Below, piece after piece: positions 12,601 to 25,685 of a stretch of DNA of 64,000 nt. Source of the DNA: Hormiphora californensis (Eukaryota > Ctenophora > Tentaculata > Cydippida > Pleurobrachiidae); contig CM035358.1 in the NCBI GenBank assembly GCA_020137815.1, positions 4,133,614 through 4,197,613 of the forward strand, given 5' to 3'. Numbering within the stretch: the stretch's first letter is position 1; the number at the start of each line of letters is the position of its first letter. The notes under the pieces were generated by a model that saw only the letters and a program-made list of their open reading frames with translations, ran no database searches and was not told the DNA's origin. The position numbers and the translations under genes are program-made.

Positions 12601-15600
12601 CCTCATCACAACCTCTGTTTGCAATGCATTCCTGCTCGGTGTGGCCGTCCAGAAACGGCTAACACCTCAATCTGGGTTCAACTACAAAGCTTTGACCACG
12701 GTAGTCACCCTGACGTCAGTGTTCCTGGCTAGTTGGTCACTCTACCTCGTCTGCACTATCCGGAACTTGGTCAGCGGGATAATGGAGTCGGCTGAGTATG
12801 CGCTAGCAGAGAGCTCCCTGATCTGTCTTGGAGTTGTGGCTAATCCCATCCTATATACCATGACAAACAGGAGGTTCTATCTTTACGTTAGGTCTTTGGT
12901 GTACAAAAGGGTAGAAGAGTCTGAGGAGAGGAGTCGTCTTATTAGCCATAGCTAGACGTGGGTTGTTTTCAGGACACTCCACCATGTATTTAGATCGTCC
13001 GGTAATTCGAGGACTATAACAATTCCGACTATATTTAGATAATTAATCTGAGACTTTAGTTAAAACAAATTCTGAGACTGTTTAATGAAAAACTGCTTAA
13101 AAATCACTTTTAAGTCGTATAACAATTCAACAGAACATGAAAAGCTGTCTGAACACCGATAAGTCAGAGAATTTGTTATGTTGTAGTAACTACAACATAA
13201 CAAATTCTCTGACTACAATGTAGTTGAATCGCCTGACACTGTGTTCGTGCTCTCACTGCTCCCGCAATGTTGTGATTACTTGTTAATTGATTATGTTATG
13301 TTGTATAGAGATTTTTTGTTAATTGATCATGTCTTGTTAATTGATCATGTCTATTTCTGTGTTTACTAGTCTACAGGAGTCAAATTAAAGTCATTTTCAG
13401 TTTGGTAGCCCGACAAACTAAGAGCTAAAACTCTGCAATAATAAACTCACTTGCCTATAGCTCGACCCCCTTTTCGCGAGCTCCGCTCTCATAAAAGAGG
13501 GTTAGAACATATCAAAAACTTACCGATGGTTCAACTAGAATCGTTGCATCTGTGTCTTTGTTGTCAGGATTCTCATATCGAATGTGGTAACTAAGCTCGT
13601 TACCATCCCGCAGGTCCAGCTTCACATCATTCAACGTCCAGTACGCCTCAACCCGGGCCAGGTCACTCGTACCAACTGCCTTACACAATAGCCGCAACTT
13701 GGAAAACTGAAAAATGTCACGTGTGAAATGGGTCAACTGCAATCCCTGTTGTTGCCTATAACTTGTATAAGGGGGAAACAGTCGTTACTGGACCACAGTG
13801 CTTACACTGTTCTTTTTGTCCACGTACCTTGTTATGTTCTAACCCTAACCCTAACATTTGTTTCGTGAGCGGGGCGGGCGAAACACAGTCTAGCTAGGCA
13901 ACATATACCTACTTACATCATGATCTGGTCGGAAACACAGTCTAGCTAGGCAACATATACCTACTTACATCATGATCTGGTCGGAAACACAGTCTAGCTA
14001 GGCAACATATACCTACTTACATCATGATCTGGTCGGAAACACAGTCTAGCTAGGCAACATGTACCTACTTACATCATGATCTGGTCGGAAACACAGTCTA
14101 GCTAGGCAACATATACCTACTTACATGATCTGGTCGGAAACACAGTCTAGCTAGGCAACATACACCTACTTACATGATCTGGTCGGAAACACAGTCTAGC
14201 TAGGCAACATATACCTACTTACATCATGATCTGGTCGGAAACACAGTCTAGCTAGGCAACATGTACCTACTTACATCATGATCTGGTCGGAAACACAGTC
14301 TAGCTAGGCAACATATACCTACTTACATCATGATCTGGTCGGAAACGCAGTCTAGCTAGGCAACATGTACCTACTTACATCATGATCTGGTCGGAAACAC
14401 AGTCTATAGCTAGGCAACATATACCTACTTACATCATGATCTGGTCGGAAACACAGTCTATAGCTAGGCAACATACACCTACTTACATCATGATCTGGTC
14501 GGAAACACAGTCTATAGCTAGGCAACATACACCTACTTACATCATGATCTGGTCGGAAACACAGTCTATAGCTAGGCAACATACACCTACTTACATCATG
14601 ATCTGGTCGGAAACACAGTCTATAGCTAGGCAACATACACCTACTTACATCATGATCTGGTCGGAAACACAGTCTATAGCTAGGCAACATACACCTACTT
14701 ACATCATGATCTGGTCGGAAACACAGTCTATAGCTAGGCAACATACACCTACTTACATCATGATCTGGTCGGAAACACAGTCTATAGCTAGGCAACATAC
14801 ACCTACTTACATCATGATCTGGTCGGAAACACAGTCTATAGCTAGGCAACATACACCTACTTACATCATGATCTGGTCGGAAACACAGTCTATAGCTAGG
14901 CAACATACACCTACTTACATCATGATCTGGTCGGAAACACAGTCTATAGCTAGGCAACATATACCTACTTACATCATGATCTGGTCGGAAACACAGTCTA
15001 TAGCTAGGCAACATATACCTACTTACATCGAGATCTGGTCTGATTGGAGATGACGTTGTGAAGTTGGATCTGACCGGATCTGTCTTCCCCTCATCACCAG
15101 GGTCCATCTTCTCCAGTTGGTGCATTATTCTGTCAGTAGTGGGGACCACGCCAGAAAACAGAATGTTTCGTTTTACCAATGTGAAGGGAGTTGTAACATT
15201 GGTGGTTACTGTTACCCTATAGCTCGCATCAATCTGTAACACATTATCGATTAGAACCTATAATAAATGATGACCCTTCTGCAGTGTTACCAGTGTACAG
15301 GATGGATTTATTTGTGAACAAACGGTCTGATAAGTAACTGCAGTTCTAATTCGCTATAAAAAATAAAACTGTAACAAGTGAATTCTACCTTCTCAGACGA
15401 TGCGAACTTGTGGATAATCCAGGATGTAGAATTTGATAGTCGCTCTGTGATTATCGCAGGTTTTCTGTTGCTTAGTTTTACACCCATGTAGGTGTGCTGG
15501 TCACCTGAAAAGCATCGTTTTAACAGAATCCTTTTATCGTTTAAACAATTAACGGTATTAATTTATATCCTTTATTCGCTGGTGTAATCTACCCTGCATG

Positions 15601-18600
15601 GACCCGGACATAACTTTTAGTATAGAATTCTTATTGGATGAGTGACCCGTTTTGATGTATACTGGTTCATCCTAGATAAATGTCATTTATACTTACACTC
15701 AATAGAAAATTCGAAATCCGCTCCTTTCAAGACTTCAAAGACATCCTTTTTCCGTCCCTTTCTCGCCCCAGGGACAAACAGTTCACATTTTGTAGGTCCT
15801 CTTTTCAATGTCACTGTGGTTCTATTGGTTCCAAGGGTGCGGTTTGTTATCGGCCACTGAAACTCCAGCTCCACTTGTTGAGTGTAGTTCTCGGATAATG
15901 GCACCTGGAGAAAAATTTTCGAAAATTTTGGAAAATCCTATTCCTACACACCCTTCCCATTCTATTCATATTTCCCCCAACCCCATTCCATCTATTTTGC
16001 CTTTATCATCCTTTCCAACGGATCCTATCATCCTTTTTAACCATATTGATGCCTGAGTGAGATCGATCTCACATAGCGATCTCACATAGCGATCTCACAT
16101 AGCGAGAATAGGTTGCAACGGATCCTATCATCCTTTCAGACGTACCCTATCCCCAAAGTTGGATATCCTGTGTACAAAAGTTTCCACTGGTGTACCACCT
16201 CCTAGCTCAGAACCAGCTCCTTCAGACATGACTTGGACACGAGGTAACGGGTAACCTGAAACAACAAAAACTGTTACTTAATTGCTAATACTCAGTTGAT
16301 TAATTAATTAATTAAGTTAATAACGTACGCTGGTCGATAGCTTTTATACACTATAAATCAATAAATCAAGTTCTAGGACAACAAACCAACACAGTCTGCT
16401 GCAGGAGCACTTTTCAAGGGTTCCATGAGGGGGCGGGTGGAGGGGTGGGTGGAGGAGTGGGGTGGAGGTGGTTGGTGCAGGGGGTGGGTGGAGGTGGTGG
16501 GGTATTTGACCTGCGTTGTTTTGTTCAAACCCTATATTGTGAGACAGGGTCGAGCAAGGCAAATACCTGTGCATGTTGCAGTTAAGGTCACCTCTCCACC
16601 ATGATCAATTAACACACTCTCATTCCCCTGCACTGGGATACCGTCAGCTGACACTATACAGTTGCCAATGTCGTAGTTATACGCCCAGCTTGATAGTGTC
16701 TTTGTATCTGTAAAGTAAGTCATAAATCTTACTATTACAGTCGGACCCCGATTTAGTGGCCCCCGATTTAGTGGCACCCCGATTTAGTGGCAGGATAATC
16801 TTCCCCCGATATAGGAAATTAACAGTTTTTGACCCCCGATTTAGTGGACACCCCGGTTTAGTGGACAAACCCCTTTCCCCCGAGGGTGCCACTAAATCGG
16901 GGTCCGACTGTAATTTGACTTCACTGACACAAATCACTGGAATTCAGCTTCTTTACCGATACAATATTCTTGCTTTGGAGTATCCTAGTAGACATTTACA
17001 ATGTTTACACCTAAACCTAAATGCCTTTCATCGCCCAGAATATAGGACACATTCCAGAAAACAAGATATTTCAACAACATATAGGTTTAGCTCACACTTA
17101 AATGATGCAAAGCCTAAATATTGCAAGTGTGTAAAAACTAAAAAGTTTTAATTTGGCGTAGACATTCCTTTCCGTGCAAGGAAAGGAGTTCGTTTGTCGT
17201 TCAAACATGGTACATTTAAACTAAAGTTACATAACTTACCACCATCCTCCACCCAGGTAAAATTGCAAGTGTACTTTCCCAGTTCTCCCGCTTGGATTGT
17301 CAGAAAGTATCCGTTACTCGAAAGATACCATGTAAAACTCTTAGATTTCAACACAGCTGTCTCTCCATTCTCATTCTCCAACGTCCAACTTGCGTTTAGC
17401 TGAAAAGAAATTGAAAATTTCTTGAGAGAAATTTCAGCAGGAATAGTAAGAATATATTTTGTCATCTGTCAGGCAGGAAGATATGCAAAGTAATTATGAA
17501 AGTTACGGTGTGGTAATTATGTTGCACTTTTGTACGACATAATACAGTTGACATCCAGAATATCAGCAACAACAAGAAGCATACTACATATATCGACTAT
17601 CGTAATTCGTAACTAATGTCTGGAGCTTCCAAAGGTTGGAGGTAACTGTGAAGTACATACACTCAATCTCTCAGTTTGTTATATTTTAACCCTGATCCTT
17701 TACAAAAACCAGCCGTCGCGGCTGAGTGTGATGTGATCTAGAGATTCAAGCAAGGCAAATCCGATTGTTACTAACCTGGACAGCTGCAGGGTCTCCAGAA
17801 ATGGTGATACCACAGAAAAACGTCTGAAACTGATCCCCCACTCCGATATGTAGCGGGTACCCTCGTAAGTGCGGTTTCCACTGATCTAAAAAATTAAACT
17901 TCTTTAAAAAGAGTAGTCAGCTAGGTTTGTTGAGTATGAGGTGGGATCGAGCCCATAAGACACTGGCTGCGAAAGACAGTAGGAAACCCGTGGCCTGTAT
18001 AAAAAAATACGAAATATTATACAACTCACAAACCACCGTATTTTCATTTTGACCCTGTTGACCCAGCCGCGGAAGGAGATACCATCTCTATTGACTATAC
18101 AACTCACAGTTAGTGCAGATGAATGGCTTAAGAATGGTCGGACTATTCCTTGTCAGATAATATGACCCATTCTCAGCGGGGTGGATGGAGTATCGGGATG
18201 TCTTGTCCCCTGTAAAACAACTGACTGGTTCAGTGTCTGAACATTCACCAGTAGTTGAGTCATAGAACGGGGCCCGGGCTGGGAGAAGTTATAAAACTGG
18301 TAATGGGAATATATTGGAAAGCTTGACTATCAATTTGAAGCTAAGGTCATTATTGTTCTGTGGTTTAAACCAAGAAAAGAGACACTTTAAGGCACATATA
18401 CCTGGCGAATGGGGGCTGTGGTACCCCTGCACCCACGTATCGGCTCCACACAAGTGATGTTGGACCAATACCCAATTCCATGTGTACTGCACACAATGCA
18501 GCCTCATACCTGTTAATAACAGGCTGTTATACACATATATGTGGAAAACTTGTTAGAATTCATACTTCATAGTGATGATAAAACATGGGAGCTGAGAGCT

Positions 18601-21600
18601 GTGATTGTTTGATGAAAGTCTGAAGTAGTAAAGTTTGTGGCAAATACAGCTGGCGTAGATGAGGAAAAAAGCACATAAATTCCCATAATGATTATGACTA
18701 TCTGATTCACAAATACCTTTCCGTGTGCATGTTGATTCTGCATTTGAAAAAGTTGTGAGTTCTGGATTGTAGGAAATGTCAGTCCTAGTTGGTGTCAACG
18801 GTTTGGTACAGAGTCCATCGTTACCATAGCAACAACCAGCTTTTTCACAATCCTCCCTTGACAACCCCTCCGTTCGGCCACACGTGTCGACTACCCCTCC
18901 CGCTATTAAATCACACCCGTCTCTGACAACTGAAATTTAACGTCTTTACAGGATTGGACCTGACCATTTTGAAATGTTTTGAGCTATTTGGTCTCCGACT
19001 AAACCCGCTTCTATTACCCATAAGCTGATGGGTATGTGGACACAGTATACCTTGTATTGTGTCGGATGTGGACACGGTATACCTTGTATCGTGTCGGATG
19101 TGACGGTATACCTTGTATTGTGTCGGATGTGACGGTATACCTTGTATCGTGTCGGATGTGACGGTATACCTTGTATTGTGTCGGATGTGACGGTATACCT
19201 TGTATTGTGTCGGATGTGACGGTATACCTTGTATCGTGTCGGATGTGACGGTATACCTTGTATTGTGTCGGATGTGATGGTATACCTTGTATTGTGTCGG
19301 ATTTGACGGTATACCTTGTATCGTGTCGGATGTGACGGTATACCTTGTATTGTGTCGGATGTGATGGTATACCTTGTATCGTGTCGGATGTGATGGTATA
19401 CCTTGTATTGTGTCGGATGTGACGGTATACCTTGTATTGTGTCGGATGTGATGGTATACCTTGTATTGTGTCGGATGTGACGGTATACCTTGTATCGTGT
19501 CGGATGTGACGGTATACCTTGTATTGTGTCGGATGTGACGGTATACCTTGTATTGTGTCGGATGTGATGGTATACCTTGTATTGTGTCGGATGTGACGGT
19601 ATACCTTGTATTGTGTCGGATGTGACGGTATACCTTGTATCGTGTCGGATGTGATGGTATACCTTGTATTGTGTCGGATGTGACGGTATACCTTGTATTG
19701 TGTCGGATGTGACGGTATACCTTGTATTGTGTCGGATGTGACGGTATACCTTGTATTGTGTCGGATGTGATGGTATACCTTGTATTGTGTCGGATGTGAC
19801 GGTATGCCTTGTATTGTGTCGGATGTGACGGTATACCTTGTATCGTGTCGGATGTGACGGTATACCTTGTATCGTGTCGGATGTGATGGTATACCTTGTA
19901 TCGTGTCGGATGTGACGGTATACCTTGTATCGTGTCGGATGTGACGGTATACCTTGTATCGTGTCGGATGTGACGGTATACCTTGTATTCGTGTCGGATG
20001 TGACGGTATACCTTGTATCGTGTCGGATGTGACGGTATACCTTGTATTGTGTCGGATGTGACGGTATACCTTGTATTGTGTCGGATGTGACGGTATACCT
20101 TGTATCGTGTCGGATGTGACGGTATACCTTGTATTGTGTCGGATGTGACGGTATACCTTGTATTCGTGTCGGATGTGACGGTATACCTTGTATCGTGTCG
20201 GATGTGACGGTATACCTTGTATCGTGTCGGATGTGACGGTATACCTTGTATTGTGTCGGATGTGACGGTATACCTTGTATCGTGTCGGATGTGACGGTAT
20301 ACCTTGTATTGTGTCGGATGTGACGGTATACCTTGTATTGTGTCGGATGTGACGGTATACCTTGTATTGTGTCGGATGTGACGGTATACCTTGTATCGTG
20401 TCGGATGTGATGGTATACCTTGTATCGTGTCGGATGTGACGGTATACCTTGTATTGTGTCGGATGTGACGGTATACCTTGTATTGTGTCGGATGTGACGG
20501 TATACCTTGTATCGTGTCGGATGTGACGGTATACCTTGTATCGTGTCGGATGTGACGGTATACCTTGTATTCGTGTCGGATGTGACGGTATACCTTGTAT
20601 CGTGTCGGATGTGACGGTATACCTTGTATTGTGTCGGATGTGACGGTATACCTTGTATTGTGTCGGATGTGACGGTATACCTTGTATTGTGTCGGATGTG
20701 ACGGTATACCTTGTATCGTGTCGGATGTGACGGTATACCTTGTATCGTGTCGGATGTGACGGTATACCTTGTATTCGTGTCGGATGTGATGGTATACCTT
20801 GTATTGTGTCGGATGTGACGGTATACCTTGTATTGTGTCGGATGTGACGGTATACCTTGTATTGTGTCGGATGTGACGGTATACCTTGTATCGTGTCGGA
20901 TGTGGATGGTATACCTTGTATTGTGTCGGATGTGACGGTATACCTTGTATCGTGTCGGATGTGACGGTATACCTTGTATCGTGTCGGATGTGACGGTATA
21001 CCTTGTATTGTGTCGGATGTGACGGTATACCTTGTATTGTGTCGGATGTGACGGTATACCTTGTATCGTGTCGGATGTGACGGTATACCTTGTATTGTGT
21101 CGGATGTGACGGTATACCTTGTATTGTGTCGGATGTGACGGTATACCTTGTATTGTGTCGGATGTGACGGTATACCTTGTATCGTGTCGGATGTGACGGT
21201 ATACCTTGTATTGTGTCGGATGTGACGGTATACCTTGTATCGTGTCGGATGTGACGGTATACCTTGTATCGTGTCGGATGTGACGGTATACCTTGTATCG
21301 TGTCGGATGTGACGGTATACCTTGTATTGTGTCGGATGTGACGGTATACCTTGTATTGTGTCGGATGTGACGGTATACCTTGTATTGTGTCGGATGTGAC
21401 GGTATACCTTGTATTGTGTCGGATGTGACGGTATACCTTGTATCGTGTCGGATGTGACGGTATACCTTGTATCGTGTCGGATGTGACGGTATACCTTGTA
21501 TCGTGTCGGATGTGACGGTATACCTTGTATTGTGTCGGATGTGACGGTATACCTTGTATCGTGTCGGATGTGACGGTATACCTTGTATTGTGTCGGATGT

Positions 21601-23157
21601 GACGGTATACCTTGTATCGTGTCGGATGTGACGGTATACCTTGTATCGTGTCGGATGTGACGGTATACCTTGTATTGTGTCGGATGTGACGGTATACCTT
21701 GTATTGTGTCGGATGTGACGGTATACCTTGTATCGTGTCGGATGTGACGGTATACCTTGTATTGTGTCGGATGTGACGGTATACCTTGTATCGTGTCGGA
21801 TGTGACGGTATACCTTGTATCGTGTCGGATGTGACGGTATACCTTGTATTGTGTCGGATGTGACGGTATACCTTGTATCGTGTCGGATGTGACGGTATAC
21901 CTTGTATTGTGTCGGATGTGACGGTATACCTTGTATCGTGTCGGATGTGACGGTATACCTTGTATCGTGTCGGATGTGACGGTATACCTTGTATTGTGTC
22001 GGATGTGACGGTATACCTTGTATTGTGTCGGATGTGACGGTATACCTTGTATCGTGTCGGATGTGACGGTATACCTTGTATTCGTGTCGGATGTGACGGT
22101 ATACCTTGTATTGTGTCGGATGTGACGGTATACCTTGTATCGTGTCGGATGTGACGGTATACCTTGTATCGTGTCGGATGTGACGGTATACCTTGTATCG
22201 TGTCGGATGTGACTGGTATACCTTGTATTGTGTCGGATGTGACGGTATACCTTGTATTGTGTCGGATGTGACGGTATACCTTGTATTGTGTCGGATGTGA
22301 CGGTATACCTTGTATTGTGTCGGATGTGACGGTATACCTTGTATTGTGTCGGATGTGACGGTATACCTTGTATTGTGTCGGATGTGACGGTATACCTTGT
22401 ATCGTGTCGGATGTGACGGTATACCTTGTATTGTGTCGGATGTGACGGTATACCTTGTATCGTGTCGGATGTGACGGTATACCTTGTATTGTGTCGGATG
22501 TGATGGTATACCTTGTATTGTGTCGGATGTGACGGTATACCTTGTATTGTGTCGGATGTGATGGTATACCTTGTATTGTGTCGGATGTGACGGTATACCT
22601 TGTATTGTGTCGGATGTGACGGTATACCTTGTATTGTGTCGGATGTGGACGGTATACCTTGTATTGTGTCGGATGTGACGGTATACCTTGTATTGTGTCG
22701 GATGTGATGGTATACCTTGTATTGTGTCGGATGTGATGGTATACCTTGTATCGTGTCGGATGTGACGGTATACCTTGTATTGTGTCGGATGTGATGGTAT
22801 ACCTTGTATCGTGTCGGATGTGATGGTATACCTTGTATCGTGTCGGATGTGACGGTATACCTTGTATCGTGTCGGATGTGACGGTATACCTTGTATTGTG
22901 TCGGATGTGATGGTATACCTTGTATTGTGTCGGATGTGACGGTATACCTTGTATTGTGTCGGATGTGACGGTATACCTTGTATTGTGTCGGATGTGGACG
23001 GTATACCTTGTATCGTGTCGGATGTGACGGTACAGTTTAGCGAGGCAGGGCCGGGGGGACAAGTAAACGATTCGAGTGTTGCTGTTGGCGGAGAGGTGAC
23101 GGTGCCACCAAGTGTTGCTGTTAGAAGGAGAAGTAGGAAGATCTGCCGGATGGTCAT
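6610..23157 (-). CDS. Trefoil / Ig / FN3 / double-kringle type I membrane protein
   Basis: Twenty-five exons give about 1,295 residues. Exons: 23007-23157, 18717-18929, 18402-18509, 18108-18278, 17776-17885, 17240-17399, 16567-16707, 16146-16255, 15697-15904, 15389-15504, 15027-15233, 13524-13706, 11103-11296, 10838-10953, 10539-10659, 10199-10404, 10011-10123, 9741(or 9784)-9885, 8782-8991, 8522-8665, 8146-8337, 7854-7990, 7591-7708, 6921-7075, 6610-6768. All are GT-AG with matching phase; only the 9741/8991 junction is uncertain. Order: signal peptide (MTIRQIFLLLLLTATLGGT), trefoil (CGRTEG..C..AGCC), Ig-like modules (YFLTIQAGELGKYTCNF; ATCTGYPLPRV; IAGFYKCTV), FN3 modules (FEGLEAETEYGMLIRG; SSVLLTWEPP; LRSGTRYSFSLSS), kringle 1 on one exon (CFQGNG..CVSW..HNQCRNP..GPWCF..CPVRSC), kringle 2 on two exons (CYTGRGYFYEG..CRNW..EPWCL..CNLPSC), TM (LLLATAVFWGFLL) and a 33-residue tail without a kinase. 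Probably a cell-surface adhesion or recognition receptor; function is inferred. Confidence 0.85.
7076..7590. other. Intron with duplicated CGTAAGAGGGTTA motif
   Basis: The intron between kringle 2 and the pre-membrane exon carries CGTAAGAGGGTTA at about 7182 and 7267, flanking a GC-rich segment with a near-palindrome (GGTCGCCCGGCGACC, about 7225). It may be a small degenerate element. No coding signal is seen. Confidence 0.35.
9020..9825. repeat. Four copies of an exon end plus splice donor, split by a MITE
   Basis: The unit TTACCGGCGTGATGACAAGC (with TGATATCC beyond it) occurs near 9024, 9068, 9738 and 9781. On the (-) strand each copy reads the last codons of the FN3 exon (GYQLVITP) followed by a donor, GTAAGT or GTAAAG. 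Neighbouring copies are 43 bp apart, except where a foldback insertion separates the second from the third. The copies are nearly identical in the exonic and the first intronic bases. Confidence 0.85.
9106..9736. mobile_element. Foldback element, TTGGTGACA-family termini
   Basis: Inverted arms occupy about 9113-9345 and 9485-9697: CAACAGGAAGTGGGTCAAAA on the left, its complement on the right. The right end continues into GGTGTCTATGTCACCAA, which also terminates the short elements at 49359, 59298 and 63476. The left end has only partial GGTGTC repeats. The element lies inside the small donor-copy array. Confidence 0.7.
11529..11745 (-). CDS. Orphan exon-like open frame inside a receptor intron
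   Basis: On the (-) strand an acceptor (TTGTCAG) at 11746 and a donor (AAAACG|GTAGGC) at 11529 bound an open frame with protein-like text, including NDSIIEDMDYFEIAHGVDLF. The D..IIED..YF.I pattern resembles Calx-beta-type repeats, but that is a weak impression. It lies between receptor exons 12 and 13. As a cassette exon it would not keep phase with the AG at 11746; a weaker internal AG (before GACATGG) would. It could be an alternative exon, a relic or chance. Confidence 0.3.
12056..12955 (+). CDS. Rhodopsin-class 7TM receptor, nested gene
   Basis: This uninterrupted 299-residue frame has seven hydrophobic spans and class A landmarks. TM1 has SGNTLVIYS, TM2 NLAVADLIY and TM7 NPILYTMTNRRF. 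Cysteines before TM3 (MEVCEAF) and in loop 2 (RDCRKK) could form the usual disulphide. The DRY position is degenerate (ITIHRMILILAP), and TM6 has ASWSLYL in place of FxxCWxP. The N-terminus is only a few residues, and an acceptor-like TTACTAG precedes the ATG by eight bases, so an upstream exon is possible. The tail is short and Glu/Arg/Ser-rich. The gene lies in an intron of the (-) receptor gene (between 11296 and 13524), on the opposite strand. The ligand is unknown. Confidence 0.85.
   Translation: MNLRWYAIVFFTITTLFGLSGNTLVIYSSVRYNAINLDEVSVMFVRNLAVADLIYTIVGILPPCISSITDSNPFGMEVCEAFYFCKHIFGMISLWTITSITIHRMILILAPFRSIITPRLALGLLGILWFLSSGLISTLVIVGPRSNLVFEPIERDCRKKFKKDSQQGTAELCIIVFVVFIPLITTSVCNAFLLGVAVQKRLTPQSGFNYKALTTVVTLTSVFLASWSLYLVCTIRNLVSGIMESAEYALAESSLICLGVVANPILYTMTNRRFYLYVRSLVYKRVEESEERSRLISHS
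13162..13214. repeat. Perfect 26-bp inverted repeat with 1-nt loop
   Basis: AGTCAGAGAATTTGTTATG plus seven more bases is followed after one nucleotide by its exact complement. It lies 200 bp past the stop of the nested 7TM gene and could be a 3'-end hairpin or a tiny foldback remnant. Confidence 0.8.
13870..15030. repeat. Minisatellite, about 54-bp unit x about 21, carrying a splice donor
   Basis: The unit on the (+) strand includes CATGATCTGGTCGGAAACAC then AGTCTATAGCTAGGC. Copies nearest the exon are 54 bp; distal copies lack TA (52 bp) and a few lack CAT. On the (-) strand each unit holds the last bases of receptor exon 15027-15233 (GACCAGATC) and its donor (GAT|GTAAGTAGG). The array starts exactly at the exon boundary. 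It is a coding-strand repeat without stops, so long open frames on both strands here are repeat artefacts unless spliced in. Confidence 0.95.
16738..16910. mobile_element. Tigger/pogo-like MITE, TA target duplication
   Basis: Terminal inverted repeats CAGTCGGACCCCGATTTAG and complement, flanked by TA on both sides, are typical of pogo-type Tc1/mariner elements. Internally the CCCCGATTTAGTGG motif repeats several times. It lies in the intron before receptor exon 16567-16707. Confidence 0.8.
19036..23030. repeat. Large minisatellite, 29-bp unit x about 138, carrying a splice donor
   Basis: The (+) strand unit is GGTATACCTTGTATYGTGTC followed by GGATGTGAY. On the (-) strand it is the last 22 nt of the signal-peptide exon plus seven intronic bases, so each unit has CAAG|GTATAC, a 5' splice site. 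The first unit (ending at 23007) joins the trefoil exon in phase. No stop occurs in any (-) frame, giving open frames of about 1,400 codons that are artefacts unless transcribed and retained. Variation is almost wholly CG/TG at two positions; a few units are 28, 30 or 31 bp. Confidence 0.97.
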
Positions 23158-23218
23158 CTGTTCATTGCAATAAAATCATTATTTATAGCATGGCTAAAAT
23201 TGGAAAATAGGGCTATTA

Positions 23219-23420
23219 CAACAAGTCACCCTGACAACAAGTCACCCTGACAACAAGTCACCCTGACAACAAGTCACCCTGACAACAAGTCACCCTGACA
23301 ACAAGTCACCCTGACAACAAATCACCCTGACAACAAGTCACCCTGACAACAAGTCACCCTGAAAACAAGTCACCCTGACAACAAGTCACCCTGACAACAA
23401 ATTACCCTGACAACAAGATT
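23219..23420. repeat. 16-bp tandem repeat x about 13
   Basis: Unit ACAACAAGTCACCCTG with few variants (AAATCACC, AAATTACC, GAAAAC). It lies about 60 bp upstream of the receptor's start codon, in its promoter or 5' leader region. Confidence 0.95.
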
Positions 23421-23429
23421 ATGTAAAAG

Positions 23430-25682
<2,253 letters not shown>

Positions 25683-25685
<3 letters not shown>

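Noticed and set aside
13840-13860. Telomere-like CCCTAACCCTAA
   Set aside because: Only two to three units, with similar GGTTAGGG text near 11440. Too short to be telomeric.
13870-15030. CRISPR-like array
   Set aside because: Whole units repeat head-to-tail without unique spacers, and the genome is animal.
14382-15053. 223-residue (+) frame of MIWSETQSIARQHTPTYI repeats
   Set aside because: Opposite-strand shadow of the 54-bp donor array.
18911-23157. Two overlapping open frames of about 1,400 codons
   Set aside because: They are readings of the 29-bp satellite, which has no stop in any (-) frame. Only the first 151 nt (signal peptide to first donor) are supported by phase with the next exon.
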